Origin: Ichthyophis bannanicus
Taxonomy: Eukaryota > Chordata > Amphibia > Gymnophiona > Ichthyophiidae
Length of the DNA: 64,000 nucleotides
Direction of reading: 5' to 3'
Assembly: GCA_033557465.1 (NCBI GenBank)
Contig: CM066047.1
Span: 7,192,001 to 7,256,000 of the forward strand
Part shown: piece by piece, positions 52,561 to 63,654 of the stretch
Position numbering within the stretch: position 1 is the stretch's first letter
How the letters are laid out: every line of letters begins with the position of its first letter
Made by a program: the position numbers and the translations under genes
The notes under the pieces: generated by a model
Told to the model about the DNA's origin: nothing
The model's input: the letters and a program-made list of their open reading frames with translations, nothing else
The model's database searches: none

Positions 52561-52639
52561 TTTTCTGTTGTCATGTTTCTATGTTCTTTTTAGACATCCA
52601 GGGGGTTATTCTGAGGCACGAAAAGCAGGGATGGAGGAT

Positions 52640-53775
52640 AGGAGGATGATCCAGGCATAGGGCAAAGCCCGCAATGCCATCAAAATAGAGAAATCAAATC
52701 CCTGGTGGCCCAGTTGCCCCGATCCCCCTACCCAACACTACTCTGATGGCATCGGGGATGATTGCAGCATCAGGATAAGCCCTTGATGCCATAAAAATAC
52801 TGTCAGGGGCCAGTGCTCCAACAGAAAGAGAACCCCTGGAGGCCCAGCAGCCCTGATCCCCCCACCTGACAGTATTTTGATATCATTGGGGACAATTGCG
52901 GCATTGGGAAAAGCCCCCGATGACATCAAAATACTGTCGGTGGCTGGTGCTCCGACACAAAGAGAATCCCTGAACTCCCCACCCCACACTTGAAATAAAA
53001 ATGAAATAATCTGGAGGTCTAGTGGCCCCTGACCCACCACCCAAAATAAAAAAAAAAAACCTGGTGGTCTAGTGGACCCTGAATCCACCACCCCTCACTC
53101 GGAACCTTAAAGTAAGTGGGAGCCTGCCTATGTGTTCCCACTCTAGGTCCGCCAAAATGCACTGGGCAAGATCAGACTGCCATGTAAGTAGAATATGCCT
53201 TATATGGTAGTCTAACTCCACCCAGTGCATCCCAGGATGCACTATGCAGGGCCAGGTGCTGCCATTTTTCAAGATGGCAGACCAAGAGCTTGGAGCGTGT
53301 AGGAAGTGCTCCTACTTATTTTAACATACCAAGTGGGTGGGGGTGGGGTGGATTCAGGGGCCGCTAGACCACCGGGTTCTTTTATTATTATTTTGGTTGA
53401 GGGGGGGGGTTCAAGGGCTGCTAGACCACCAGGTTCTTTTATTTTTATTTGGGCTGGGAGTGGGAGGTTCAGGGGCTACTAGAAAACCAGGAATTCTCTT
53501 TTTATCAGGGCACCAGCACCCAACAGTATTTTGATGGCATCAGGGGCTTTTTCCAATGCTGCAATCATCCCTGATGCCATCAAAATACTCTTGGGGCTGA
53601 TATGCAAATTAGCCACATGGTGCATGTTTCACTGGGAGAGCAAGCCAAACTAGCACAGACTTCTTGTGTGCATATGTTTGGCTTGCTCTCCCAGTTTAAT
53701 GCTGCCATTTTGTACCCAGTTTAACAGTTAGCTCATTTGCATATGCATGGTTACCATGTCCTTCATTTGCATACC
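52640..53775. mobile_element. Foldback-type repeat, copy 2
   Basis: Colinear with 19740-20540: repeated gatgccatcaaaatactgtc blocks, a pyrimidine-rich spacer with ccaccaggtt-type repeats, the central hairpin (atcagactgccatgtaag... atatggtagtctaactccac) and a terminal segment (gatatgcaaattagccac, cccagtttaatgctgccatt). Arms of about 75 bp (52736-52810 against 53510-53590) are inverted. ORFs on both strands are low-complexity and not convincing. Confidence 0.65.
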
Positions 53776-54048
53776 CTATCTTTTCTGCATTGAGCATCAA
53801 AAGTTGTGCATTGCTGGAGCACTACTAGAAACATAAAAAGTCAATTCAGCGCACGTCTAGCACCGGTTTTCTGCAACGGCCTGTATGTTAGAAAGGGCAT
53901 TAAATCACACAGGATTAAAGTTTTACAGGAAACACAATACACTGTAGAATCTCTATGGATTGAAATTCCATGTGAAAAGAGGAAAGCGATGACAGAGGGG
54001 GTGTACTACCATCCACCTGGACAGAATGAACAGATGGATGATGAAATG

Positions 54049-55529
54049 TGTCACAAGGTAGACCTAGGGCAACCCGAGAAAAGGCAGATCAGCATGAATG
54101 ATCACAGAAAAAGTGACAAGGTAAACAAAGAAATGTTTGATGGTTGCTATGAACAACCTAGGCACACGTGCACAGAGCCCATGAGGACACACCCAGACAG
54201 CAAAGGAAGGGAATTCGCTTTGCCTGATCAGGATCAGCTGGGTGAAGGTGGAGTCAGGAAACACAGAGATAAAATAGGCTCCCAAACAATTAGAAGCAGA
54301 GAGGAGTTGAGGCAGCAAAGGTCACAATCTGAGAGGCAGCAGCAAATACAGTTGAAGCCGTGGAAAGCCTGGAGTTGGTGTGAAAGAAAGGAAGAGAGTG
54401 AGAATGGGTCATTGAAGCAACAAGGGAGCCAGCGTGAAGGTCGGAGAGAATCCTATGACCTGTGTGAAACACTGGGAAGGCAGCAGCCTGAGAGTGTGTA
54501 TGTATATGGAGAACAAGAGAAACGTGGGAAGACTGCAATAGCAGGTACCGGTGCAAGTAGTGAATGTAAGAGCTATTGGCTACATGAGAGGGAAAAACCC
54601 TGGAGGTATAGAAACAGCCCCATAAAGCCAAGCTATCTAGAGGCTGAGAATAACTTTTCCCCTGGTTATAGAAAGTCTAGGAGAAGAAAGATTTACTTGC
54701 CAGAAGAAGTTGAAGATTTTCCCAATCAGTGTGAGCTCCCAGCTTCTAGAAAATCTTCGTCAAAAGCTTTGCAATCTAGCACAGCTGAGTTCCGAGGGCT
54801 AGATCTGAACAGGCAGGAAGCCTGCCGTAATTATCCAACTAGCAGAGCAAATAGAGACCTGAGCCATCTGCTAAGATACCAGCAGGGGCAGAGCTCTGAA
54901 AGGTTCAGCTCAAAGGTATATGGTAGTTCCCAGAGAGGCATTTCTTCAGAGGGAGAGAGAAACTTCCTGGGTAACGAACTAAGCCAGCCATACTCTCATT
55001 CCACATCTGACGTTAAGAATGAAAATGCTAATGAACCTGAATTGATGGAGTGTGAAAGTTCTGAAGTATCTGTAAGTCCAGAATTGATGGATTGTTCTCT
55101 AACTGTAACTGAGTCAGAGTTCTCATTAAGATAAACGCTTACTGTGTGACCTTAGCTCCAGTGATAGAAGCTGCATGCTGCATCTCACTCACTCTCCAGC
55201 CAAACAGACGTGAGCTGTGCTATAGTTGTGATATCAGCCACGAGAGAAAGAATCTGTGATTGAAACAGTTAGGCTGTTTGTTCTTTTGTTTTGTTTAAAG
55301 TTAAAAGCTGAAGGAAGCTGTTTGTGTTGCTCATTTAACTTTTGTTTATGCCAAAGTTGGTTCTTAATTTATGTTTACCTGAAGATAAAGAAACCTCAAG
55401 GGACGGGGAATAAAACCCTAAACTTAAAAAGAAGTTCTCTTTGTGATTTGTACAACTGAAGGCACAACTACCACACACACAGAGCCAAGCAATACCAGTT
55501 GCCACCGCTTGGGCTCACAGGGTGTGACA
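54049..55529 (+). mobile_element. LTR-like unit with internal ORF, copy 1
   Basis: 1.48 kb inserted in the CR1-A endonuclease. Ends are TGTCACAAGG and GGGTGTGACA, i.e. TG...CA with a 7-bp inverted terminal repeat. The flanking aatg repeats (54045-54048, 55530-55533) give a 4-bp duplication, or 5 bp (aaatg) if the last A is counted outside. AATAAA at 55409-55414 lies 115 bp from the 3' end. These traits fit a solo LTR. What is unusual is that it contains an ORF of 346 codons. It could instead be a small DNA element with TGTCACA termini; the unit contains no RT, integrase or transposase I can recognise. Confidence 0.6.
54094..55134 (+). CDS. Unknown Ser/Arg/Glu-rich protein inside LTR-like unit
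   Basis: 346 codons from a true ATG, about 45 bp inside the unit, to TAA. The protein is highly charged and polar: an N-terminal part with REELRQQRSQSERQQQIQLK, a basic middle (YRKSRRRKIYLPEEVEDFP), Ser/Arg-rich runs and an acidic C-terminus (NEPELMECESSEVSVSPELM). No zinc finger, membrane segment or enzyme motif is visible. The frame upstream is continuous with CR1-A by chance. The ORF at 60611-61567 is alike in size, position within its unit and composition, and perhaps related at the acidic C-terminus. I do not recognise the family. Confidence 0.45.
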   Translation: MNDHRKSDKVNKEMFDGCYEQPRHTCTEPMRTHPDSKGREFALPDQDQLGEGGVRKHRDKIGSQTIRSREELRQQRSQSERQQQIQLKPWKAWSWCERKEESENGSLKQQGSQREGRRESYDLCETLGRQQPESVYVYGEQEKRGKTAIAGTGASSECKSYWLHEREKPWRYRNSPIKPSYLEAENNFSPGYRKSRRRKIYLPEEVEDFPNQCELPASRKSSSKALQSSTAEFRGLDLNRQEACRNYPTSRANRDLSHLLRYQQGQSSERFSSKVYGSSQRGISSEGERNFLGNELSQPYSHSTSDVKNENANEPELMECESSEVSVSPELMDCSLTVTESEFSLR

Positions 55530-55753
55530 AATGCTAAAACAAATCAGGGAAGCTAACAGTAATTATGAGTTATTTCAATTACCCCAGTATCAACTGACCC
55601 AGTTGTCACATCAGGACATGCTAGAAAGACAAAGGTTTCTAGATGAAAGAAATGACTGCTTCATGGAGAAGCTGCTTCATGGAGAAGCTGGTTCATGAAG
55701 GGACACAATGGGAAGCAATTTTAGATCTAGTCCTTAGTGAAACATAGGATCTG

Positions 55754-57717
55754 GTGCAAGAGATAATGGTGTTGGGGTCATTTGATCATACTGGATTTAA
55801 CAAATACTGTAGAGGGAGGACAGCAAGGAAATCCACTGCGTTAGCATTTAACTTTCAAAAGGGAGACTATGATAAAATGAGGAAAATAGTTAAGAAAAAA
55901 CTAACAGGAGCAGCTGTTACATCAGGCATGAACATGGTTCAAAAATACTATCTAGAAGCCCAGACCAGATGTATTTCACACTTTAAGAGTGGAAAGAAGG
56001 CCGAATAATGACCAGCATAGTTTAAAGGTAAGATCAGAGGGGATGTTATCACCTAAAAATCATGTTTCAGAAAATGGAAAAAGGAGCCAAATGATGAAAA
56101 TAGGAAACAGCAAAAGCACTGGCAAGTTAGATACAAGGCATTGATAAGGCTGACAGAGAGAGACTTTGAAAAGAAGCTTGCTGTGGAAGCAAATACATTT
56201 GTAGCAAAAAACCTGTGAGAGAGTTAGATGGACCATTCAATGATAAAGGAGTAAATGGGGCGCTAAGGAAGGACAAGGCCATAGTAAAATATCTGAATGA
56301 ATTCTTTGCTTTGGTCTTTATTGAAGAAGATATAGGGAAGTTATCCATGTCAGAAATTATGTTTAAAGGTGATGCATCGGAGGAACTGAAACAGATCTTG
56401 ATAAACCTGGAAGATGTAATATAGCTATTTGATAAAATAAAGGCATAGTACATCACCTGAACCGGATGGTATACATCCCAAGGTGCTGAAAGAACTCAAA
56501 AATAGGACTTCAGACCTGCTATTAGTAATTTGTGAACTATCATTAAAAGTATCTATAGTACCTGAAGATTGGAGAGTGGTCAATGTAACGCCATTTTTTT
56601 AAAAGGATTCCAGGGGTAATCTGGGAAACCACAGACAGATAATCCTGACGTCAGTACTAGGCACAATGGTAGAAACCATTATAAAGAACAAAATTAGTGA
56701 ATATATAGATAATTATGGTTTAATGGAAGAAAGTCAACATGGATTTAGCAAAGGAAAGCCTTGTCTCACTAATCTGCTACATTTTTGTGAAGGTGTGAAT
56801 AAACAAGTAGATAAAGATGAGCTGGTTGATATAGTGTATCTGGATTTTCAGCAAGCCTTTGACAAGGTCCCTCATGAGAGACTCTTGAGGAAATTAAAAA
56901 GTAATGGGATTAGGAACTGGTTAAAAGATAGAAAATAAAGAATAGGGCTCAATGGCCAATTTTCTCAATGTAGAAAGGTGAATAGTGGAGTACCCCATGG
57001 ATCTGTGCTGGGACCACTGTTTTTTAACATATTCACAAATTACCTGGAAATGGGGACAATGAGTGAGGTGATCAAATTGCAGATGACACAAAAGTATTCA
57101 AAATTGTTAAATCACAAAGGAATTGTAAAAAATTACAAAAGGATCTTGAAAAATTAGGAGACTGTGCATCCAAATCGCAGATGAAATTTAATGTGGACAA
57201 GTGCAAAGTTATGCACTTAGGGAAAAACAACCCAAACTACAGTTATACGATTCAAGGTTCCACATTAGCAACCACCACCCAAGAAAAGGATCGGAGTATT
57301 ATTGTGGATAATATGTTGAAAACCTCCGCCCAGTGTGCAGTGGCAGCCAAGAAAGCAAATAGAATGCTAGGAATCATAAGGAAAGGAGTGGAGAATAAAA
57401 CCAAGGATACTATAATGTCTCTGTATCGTTCCATGGTGCGACCACACCTTGAATATTGTGTGCAATTCTGGTCACTGTGTCTTAAAAAGGATATAGCAGA
57501 ATTGGAAAAGGTACAGAGAAGAGCCACCAAAATGGTAAAGGGGATGGAAGGATACTCCTATAAGGAGAGGCTTAAAAGGTTAGGGCTCTTCAACCTGGAA
57601 AAGAGACGGCTAAGGGGAGATATGATAGAGGTCTATAAATTAATGAATGGAGTGGAACAAGTAAACATAAATTGTTTTTTACCCCTTCCTAAAGTAGAAA
57701 GACTAAGGAACATGTAA
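55754..57717 (+). pseudogene. CR1-A reverse transcriptase remnant (nest IV)
   Basis: Pieces in order: 55754-56008 linker (LAFNFQKGDYDKMRKIVKKK), 56215-56424 pre-RT (VNGALRKDKAIVKYLNEFFA), 56666-56938 fingers and motif A (VDIVYLDFQQAFDKVPHERL), and 57181-57717 thumb and C-terminus. Motif C near 57070 lacks one base (aaattgcagatgacaca), which shifts the frame at FADD. Inactive. Confidence 0.85.
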
Positions 57718-57815
57718 TGAAGCTACAATGTAGCTCATTTAAGTCTTATCAGAGAAAATGTTTTCACTCAACATGTTATCAAACTCTGGAATTTGTTGCT
57801 GGAGGCTGTATCCAC

Positions 57816-60086
57816 AGGAAACTGCTTAATTCGCATTGGGTGTCTCTGTGTTGCAGAAGGGGCAAGGTCTTTGGTAAGGCAGCTATCTGTATTCCTATGC
57901 TAGAAGCTGTTTCCTCTGCAAGTGGTGAGAATTGAATGGAAAGAGTGGCCTTCTAGGGAGGGGTAGGGAAGGGGTTTTATATGCTTTTACAATTGTAAAT
58001 ATATCTCACCAGGGCCCTCACAGCCTATTTTAACATGTACTTAGGGGCAAGAGGCCAGAGCTTGTATGTGTGTCGTGTCCATATATACGTGGAGAGAGAA
58101 CTGCCTACCAGGGCTCCCATGTCCTATTTTGACATGTATATAGGGACAGAAGACCTGAGTCTCAACAGGATTGACTGACTACTTCCATGTATGATGTGCA
58201 TTCATGACAACCATTGTCATGTGCACATGACTGTCTCTGCATTGTAGTTCACTGTGCACAGATCCTTAACAAGTATGTCGCCTACACTGAGATCAGGGAT
58301 TCCGCCTCAGTTCTTCAAGTTTGCATTGGAGGTGCATAGTGTGTTGACATTCCAATAACTTAATCTGATGGGACTCCATTTACACATGCTTGGGCACAGA
58401 GCAGTGGTGCTCCAACATTATTGGATGCCTGGAGTGGGAGCCCCTCCTACCGGACATTTCCCCACCTTGGACAATACTCCCCCGGTGACCCTCCCACCCC
58501 CTTCCTCCAGGCCTTCCTGGAGGAAGTGCACACAGCAAGCATACATTTGACTGACACCGCCACACTGTCTCCTCTGCCCATCCATTGGCTGTTCCCTCTC
58601 AGCCAAAGACTTGCGACCCTTCAGCCAGGAGGGAACAGCCACCAGGTGGAGAGAGGAAGCAGCATGGCAAGCCATGTGTGCCTCCTCCATGAGGACCCAG
58701 ATGTGGCACCCCCTCCTGACCAGCACCCGGGGTGGGCTACACTTACTGCCCTGCCTTTGGTATACCACTGGCACAGAGGCTGCCAGATGGAGGATCAGTA
58801 GTCTTGGGCTGCTGCAGGGGGGATGGACATGTGGCCACTGGTGGTCTGTTAACATAGTGAATGAAGCCTGTATTGACATTGGTAGCCTCACCTGAAGGCA
58901 CAGCCAGCCATGGTCAGACATAGGCAACCCTTGCATCCTTGGTTTGGTGTGTTCTCTGAGATAACAGTCTAATCTGTGGTCTAGGAACATGTAGGACAAT
59001 GCCAGACATAGTATGCATGCTGGTGTGGGTTTAGGTATGTCCCCACCTGAGCTGTGTCATTGCCCACGGGCCATTTCTCCCACTGGATCATCCAGTGAAT
59101 GATGGATGTAAGTGTGAGCAACAGGGAGTTCATGTTTTATGTGAGGGGGATGTGCATGGGTTGTTCTCCTGGATGGCAGTTATCAGCTACATAGCTAGGT
59201 GTGAGGGACGGCTGTCAAGTCTGGAATCTCTGCACTTGACCAGGTGACCCCATGGTGGGATGGGGTAGCTGGTGATGATAGACATACAGGTGATTATGTA
59301 TCCCGAGGTAGGGCCACATGGCATATGTGGTTGGCGTCAGGCAGTGGAAAGCTGCATAGCTACATTGGTGGTGTCGGGTACATCAAACAACAGCACAGGA
59401 TGCATATTGCCAACGAAAGTAACATTTTGTTTTGGGCCACCTGTATGTTTACATACATTTTTCACAAGTTGCTTCCCAGATTATGATATGCCCCCAGCCC
59501 CTTTCAAATGGTTAAGCTTATCTGCTTCCCATCCTTCTCCATCCTGACTGGAGTAGCTGCCAGGAGCTGGAGGTCCCCAACCATGGCAAGTATCTCTGCT
59601 CACAGTCTTCCGCATGCAGAAAGATCTCAGGGTCCTCTAAAGCCCTGGGGAACTCATGAGGACACACCTGCTTCAATGGGGAGGCAGACTGCATAGACTG
59701 AGTTTCCTTTGGCTGCAGTAATCTCCAGCCTTTCCATCTGGCAACCCTCCCCCTCCCTACCTCGGTTCACCTCCCCCACCCCACCCTCTATCCCATGCTA
59801 TTACTACCTCCATCTCTGACTTTTCACCATTCCTTCACCTCCCACATAGCTTGTGGCTTCTCAGAGTTGGGACCCCCCCCCCTCCTCCTCTCAGCTCTGA
59901 TGGAGCACTGGGCCAGTCCATGGTTACAGGAGTGGTTCTGCATAGTCCCTTCTATGTCTGGATGTGGGCCTGTGTGACCATTGTCCTCTTCTGGCTCCTC
60001 ATCAGGGGATGTGACTGTGACAGGGGAGTCTTCCTTTGCTCCATTGTGAAAAAGAGGGCCAAAGGGGTGCCTAATGTGATATGGTG
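57816..60086. other. Unassigned 2.3 kb, with a short tandem duplication
   Basis: No repeat family or gene recognised. 58010-58062 and 58108-58160 are diverged copies of one another (ccagggccctcacagcctat / ccagggctcccatgtcctat) about 98 bp apart. The longest ORF, 193 codons on the minus strand (58418-58999), has no motif I can name. 59700-60080 read on the minus strand has an acidic stretch (SPDEEPEEDNGHT), which might be part of a decayed transposon protein. Confidence 0.3.
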
Positions 60087-61723
60087 TGTCACGCCCTCCT
60101 CGCCCGTATAGGCGGTTGCCTGGAAGAGGGGGGACGTGACCACAAATTTATAGATCCTTGTAAGTGCTGATGTCCGGGTTCCGTGTAGTTGTGGGCCAAG
60201 ACACGAACAGCCAAGGTTAATTGGGGTAACAATAACTTTATTGTTAGCACAGGAATTTTGTATCTACTACCCCTAATAACAGAAACAAAATGTGGATACT
60301 TTTTCCAACCAAATAAAGTCAAAGATGTAACAAAGTCCACCTGATACTTCTCAGGGTTGTCAGTTCCAAACAAGTTATCCAAACTTCTCTCCAGCTCTGA
60401 ACAAGGTCTGTTCTTCACACTAGAAGCTTTACTTTCATGTAACAACTTTACTTTGCAGATACCTCAATAGCATTGCATTTGCTTTCCCCAGTTGCTTAAT
60501 GAGGTTGAGTTTTACACTTAGGCAGTACGCTGCCTCTCCCCGTGTAAAAGCTCAATTGCCTGAAGTTGGACTTCTCCAGCACTTATCACTTGCACAAAGT
60601 TATACAGCTTTCACTCCTTATGACAGTAAGCACACTCTGTCTCCATATCAGAATAACTGTTATCTATTACAGCTGACTCAGTCTGCATTGGTTCCACTTC
60701 TGAGTCTGATAGGTCCTGGTTATAGTCAGGGTTCTGCAGAGTAACTGGCTTCCACTGCTCTAGTAAGCTTTTAAGCTGTTTCCATTTAGAATCCTTTTTA
60801 CTTCTTGGTATATGTGAGGAATTGTAATTACCAGCTTCCTTTAAAACTGAATTAATGGAAAAAGGGCTCACCTTTCTTCTGGTATATCTGGCTTTCCCAG
60901 TTTGGTTAAAAGGCAAGTATTTGTCCTGATACTGCTTCACTATCTCCCGTGTGGCAAACTGCTCAGCAGGGTCTGGCTCTAACCTCCGTCTCCGTAGCAC
61001 ACAATCAGCTGTTTGCTTATGAGCAGCTGGGCTATTCTCAGAGCTTGAGCTAGAGACACGCTGCCTGCCCTGGGAACGCTTCTGCAGCTTTTCACCTGGA
61101 ACTTTACTCCAGCCTAATCTCCCACCTGTAACCACAGCTTCCAGAGAAGACTCCGGGGAAGAACTCCTGTCTCTCCTTGGTAAGGTTTCCAGCCTCTCCC
61201 CTCGAGGTTTAAAGTTACTTCTGACCTGCTTCTCTCGGCTGCTTGGCCCGTGGTAATTCCTCTCCTTTACAGGAAGCTTTCTCAGACGCTTTTCCAAAGA
61301 CCTTTCTTTCTCTAAGCAGTCTTGCTGGCAACTCCCCAAGCACCGTGTGCTACCTTGGTAATGGTTGCCTCTTCCTTTGCTTCCTCGGTTCCTCAGGTCT
61401 CCCTCTGGATCTGAATCCGAACCAGAACCTGAGCCAGAGTCCAACACTCTGTCTCTATTCTCCTTCTCCTTTCCATCTGAATCTCCTTCCTGGTTAAGAG
61501 CATGGGGCTGCCCTATCAGCTTTGACTCCGCCCCCTTGCCTCTTATGCCAGCTCCCGTGGTTGTCATGGAGCTGGGGTGTGGCTCTCTCACTGATTTTCC
61601 GTGCAGAGAGTTTCTCTGGGCTGAAGCTTTAACCCTTTCCCTGCCTGTATTGCTGTCTGCTTTTGGGGAAAGAAGCTGTTTTAAACCCCTATTTCTGGTG
61701 TTTAAGCCCTCTGCATCATCACA
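60087..61723 (-). mobile_element. LTR-like unit with internal ORF, copy 2
   Basis: 1.64 kb. In ORF orientation it starts TGTGATGATG and ends GGGCGTGACA, and is flanked by ggtg (60083-60086 and 61724-61727), a 4-bp duplication as in copy 1. The 3' terminal decamer differs from copy 1 by one base. AATAAA (minus strand, 60242-60237) lies 150 bp from the 3' end. Like copy 1 it has one long ORF followed by a 3' region of 400-500 bp. DNA similarity between the copies is otherwise low by eye. Confidence 0.55.
60611..61567 (-). CDS. Unknown Ser/Arg-rich protein inside LTR-like unit
   Basis: 318 codons from the first ATG within the unit (61567); the frame is open to the unit's 5' edge and 29 bp beyond. 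Features: a Ser-Gly-Asp stretch (DSGSGSGSDSDPEGD), repeated basic segments (EKRLRKLPVKERNYHG, VLRRRRLEPDP), a segment with aromatic residues (REIVKQYQDKYLPFNQTGKA), and an acidic C-terminus (DSEVEPMQTESAVIDNSYSD) ending in CAYCHKE. It has no known domain I can name. It shares with the 54094-55134 ORF its placement, size, bias and acidic tail. Sequence homology between them is possible but not shown. Confidence 0.45.
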   Translation of the reverse strand: MTTTGAGIRGKGAESKLIGQPHALNQEGDSDGKEKENRDRVLDSGSGSGSDSDPEGDLRNRGSKGRGNHYQGSTRCLGSCQQDCLEKERSLEKRLRKLPVKERNYHGPSSREKQVRSNFKPRGERLETLPRRDRSSSPESSLEAVVTGGRLGWSKVPGEKLQKRSQGRQRVSSSSSENSPAAHKQTADCVLRRRRLEPDPAEQFATREIVKQYQDKYLPFNQTGKARYTRRKVSPFSINSVLKEAGNYNSSHIPRSKKDSKWKQLKSLLEQWKPVTLQNPDYNQDLSDSEVEPMQTESAVIDNSYSDMETECAYCHKE

Positions 61724-62884
61724 GGTGTCACAGAAAAAATGGACTGGAAGCAATGGAGGACCATTAGGAAGGACCAGGTACCCCCAGAATGGGCCACAAG
61801 GACAGATAGAAACTGTGTTGGGAACTACACCAGGGCAGCGGGCACATCAGTGGTGGATGCTGATGCCACGCAGGGGCGGCCCAAGGGGGGTGCAGGGCCA
61901 TGTGCGGAGATTAATTGTGGGGCCTCATTTGCATAAGGAGTCTCATTTGCATACATATTTGCATAATATAAACATGCACCTTTAGCAAACATGCCTCTTA
62001 ATGAGTGTCTGGATAAAGAAAGACTAACAGATTTCTACCTTACTATATTGCAGTGACAACCGCCAGGCTCATTAGAAAGCACTATAAACACTGACCATTT
62101 AGAATCCATAGCAAATCCACCATATCATAACAGCTCTACCAGGACTCACAAAGCACCAAACCCTACCTATCAAAAGGCAACACTGCAGATATTAAACCAA
62201 TACATCTTAGAGAATACCAATACATCTCATTGGGGGAAAGAGAACAAGTGGGACTGTCAAACAGAAACTACCTGAACAGAATACCTCAGCTCAGTTACAC
62301 ATGCAGAACATAGACCATCACCACACAAAGAACAAGGGATCACAATTTAGAAATAGGAAGATAATAATTAAACTGGGAACCCCAAAAGCCAAACATGAAA
62401 TGTACACTGGAGAAATAAAGCTATAAAGTAATTTCCTCTTGCACTAAACAAAAACGCAAAGATGTTAGCAATACACACTTCCCAGACCAGACATATTCCA
62501 GTTAATAAATTCAAAATAAAAAGCATTTTTTTACCTTCTGTTTGGGCATTTCATTTTTCAGTTGCAATTGCTCCAGTCACTTTCTTCTGGTTTCTTCGTG
62601 TCTTCTGCGAGCTATCCATTTGTCCTTTCTTCTCTTTTAGATGTTTTCCATTCTCTCTCTATTTCTGCTTTAACATACTGATCGTTTCCCTTTTGCTCTT
62701 TCCCCCAATTCTTTCCTTATTCCTTTATCATCCACTCAAATTTCACCCTTCCATTCTCAATCCCCTCTTACTCTCCCAATACCCGGTCCATCGTAGACTT
62801 TTCTTCCACACAAAATATATTTTCCCCTCTCCATTCTCATTCCCCATCCCTTCTAGTCCTCCCCCAAAATCAGCTCCTTTATAG
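61724..62884. other. Unassigned, partly AT-rich
   Basis: caggggcggcccaaggggg at 61871 resembles an hAT-type end. 61920-61970 contains three catttgcata words. 62462-62884 is a T/C-rich open frame of low complexity leading into the minisatellite. No gene is supported. Confidence 0.3.
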
Positions 62885-62924
62885 TTCTAGATCCACCCAG
62901 CATCCGCTCACTTCTAGTCCCATT

Positions 62925-63590
62925 CTCCCATGCCCCCACATCAGCCCATTTCCAGTCCTATTCTAGTCCATCTCCCATTTGCAGTCCAAGCTCCCCCATC
63001 AGCCCTAGTCTTATTCCAGCTCCCCATCAGCCCATTTTCACTCCAAGCTCCCCCATCAGCCAATTTCCAATCCTAGCCCCCTCGTCAGCCCACTTCCAGT
63101 CCTATTCCAGCCCTCATCAGCCCATTTCCAGTCCTATTCCAGCTCTTCATCAGCACATTTCCAGTGCTAGCCCTCCCATCACAGCGCATTTCCAGTCCCA
63201 GCCCCCCCAATCAGAGCCCATTTCCAGTCCAAGTCACCCCCACCATCACAGCCCATTTGCAGTCCAAGTTCCCTCCCCACCATAGCCCATTTCCAGTCGA
63301 AGTCCCCCCCCACCATCACAGCCCATTTGCAGTCCAAGTTCCCTCCCCACCATAGCCCATTTCCAGTTGAAGTCCCCCCACCATCACAGCCCATTTGCAG
63401 TCCTAGCCCCCTAATCACAGCCTATTTCCAGTCCAAGTTCCCCCCTCCCCCCACCATAGCCCATTTCCAGTCCAGGTCCCCCCCCCCCATCACAGTCCAG
63501 TTCCAGTCCAGGTCCCCCTCCCCCATAGCACATTTCCAGTCCAGGTCCGTCCCCCCCAATCACAGCCCATCCAGTCCTTGGCCTCCCCCC
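62925..63590. repeat. Minisatellite, cagcccatttccagtcc units
   Basis: About twenty-five imperfect units of roughly 22-30 bp (catcagcccatttccagtcc; cacagcccatttgcagtcc) with variable C-rich linkers. A higher-order duplication is visible at 63240-63300 and 63308-63372. Matches the array at 18655-19032. Confidence 0.9.
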
Positions 63591-63654
63591 CCCCCCCCTC
63601 TGAGGGGCTTCAGAGGGAGCTGGGGAAGCCCGCGCAAGGGTCTGGCTTCTTCTG

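Larger units (their letters stand above)
41303..52580 (+). mobile_element. Nest III outer: CR1-B, split by L2 (-) and DIRS
   Basis: CR1-B runs from the endonuclease (41.4 kb) to the RT fingers (42960), is interrupted, and resumes at 51223 in register (the TSVVSKLLEALLKEKIV block). It then goes on to the C-terminus near 52560. The repeat aacttcgg flanks the insertion exactly (42955-42962, 51223-51230). An AAAT run at 42893-42910 splits the ORF within KK/SGSKDV. Also contains the hAT MITE 52132-52324. Confidence 0.9.
53875..57815 (+). mobile_element. Nest IV outer: CR1-A, split by an LTR-like unit
   Basis: CR1-A begins inside the endonuclease (YVRKGIKSHRIKVLQETQYT, then GVYYHPPGQNEQMDDEM). It is interrupted at 54048 and goes on at 55530 (LKQIREAN). 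The copy reaches the C-terminus near 57815. It is considerably decayed. An 18-bp tandem repeat (ttcatggagaagctg-type, 55660-55697) lies at the endonuclease end. Confidence 0.85.

Noticed and set aside
53806..54093. The long ORF 53806-55134 seen as one 442-residue protein joining endonuclease and charged domain
   Set aside because: The first ~80 residues are CR1-A endonuclease, and the element boundary with TSD lies at 54048/54049. The continuity is accidental.
54049..55529. CACTA or piggyBac-type DNA transposon
   Set aside because: The flanking duplication is aatg/aaatg, not a 3-bp or TTAA site, and no transposase is present. The TG...CA ends with AATAAA fit an LTR better, though this is not settled.
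58418..58999. 193-codon minus-strand ORF as a gene
   Set aside because: Overlapping ORFs on both strands of GC-rich DNA, no domain, no start or splice context. Not supported as coding.
61871..61895. hAT element starting at caggggcggccc
   Set aside because: No right terminus or 8-bp duplication could be found.
62925..63590. Possible CRISPR-like array because of regular repeats
   Set aside because: The units are direct minisatellite repeats with no unique spacers of constant length, in eukaryotic DNA with no cas genes.
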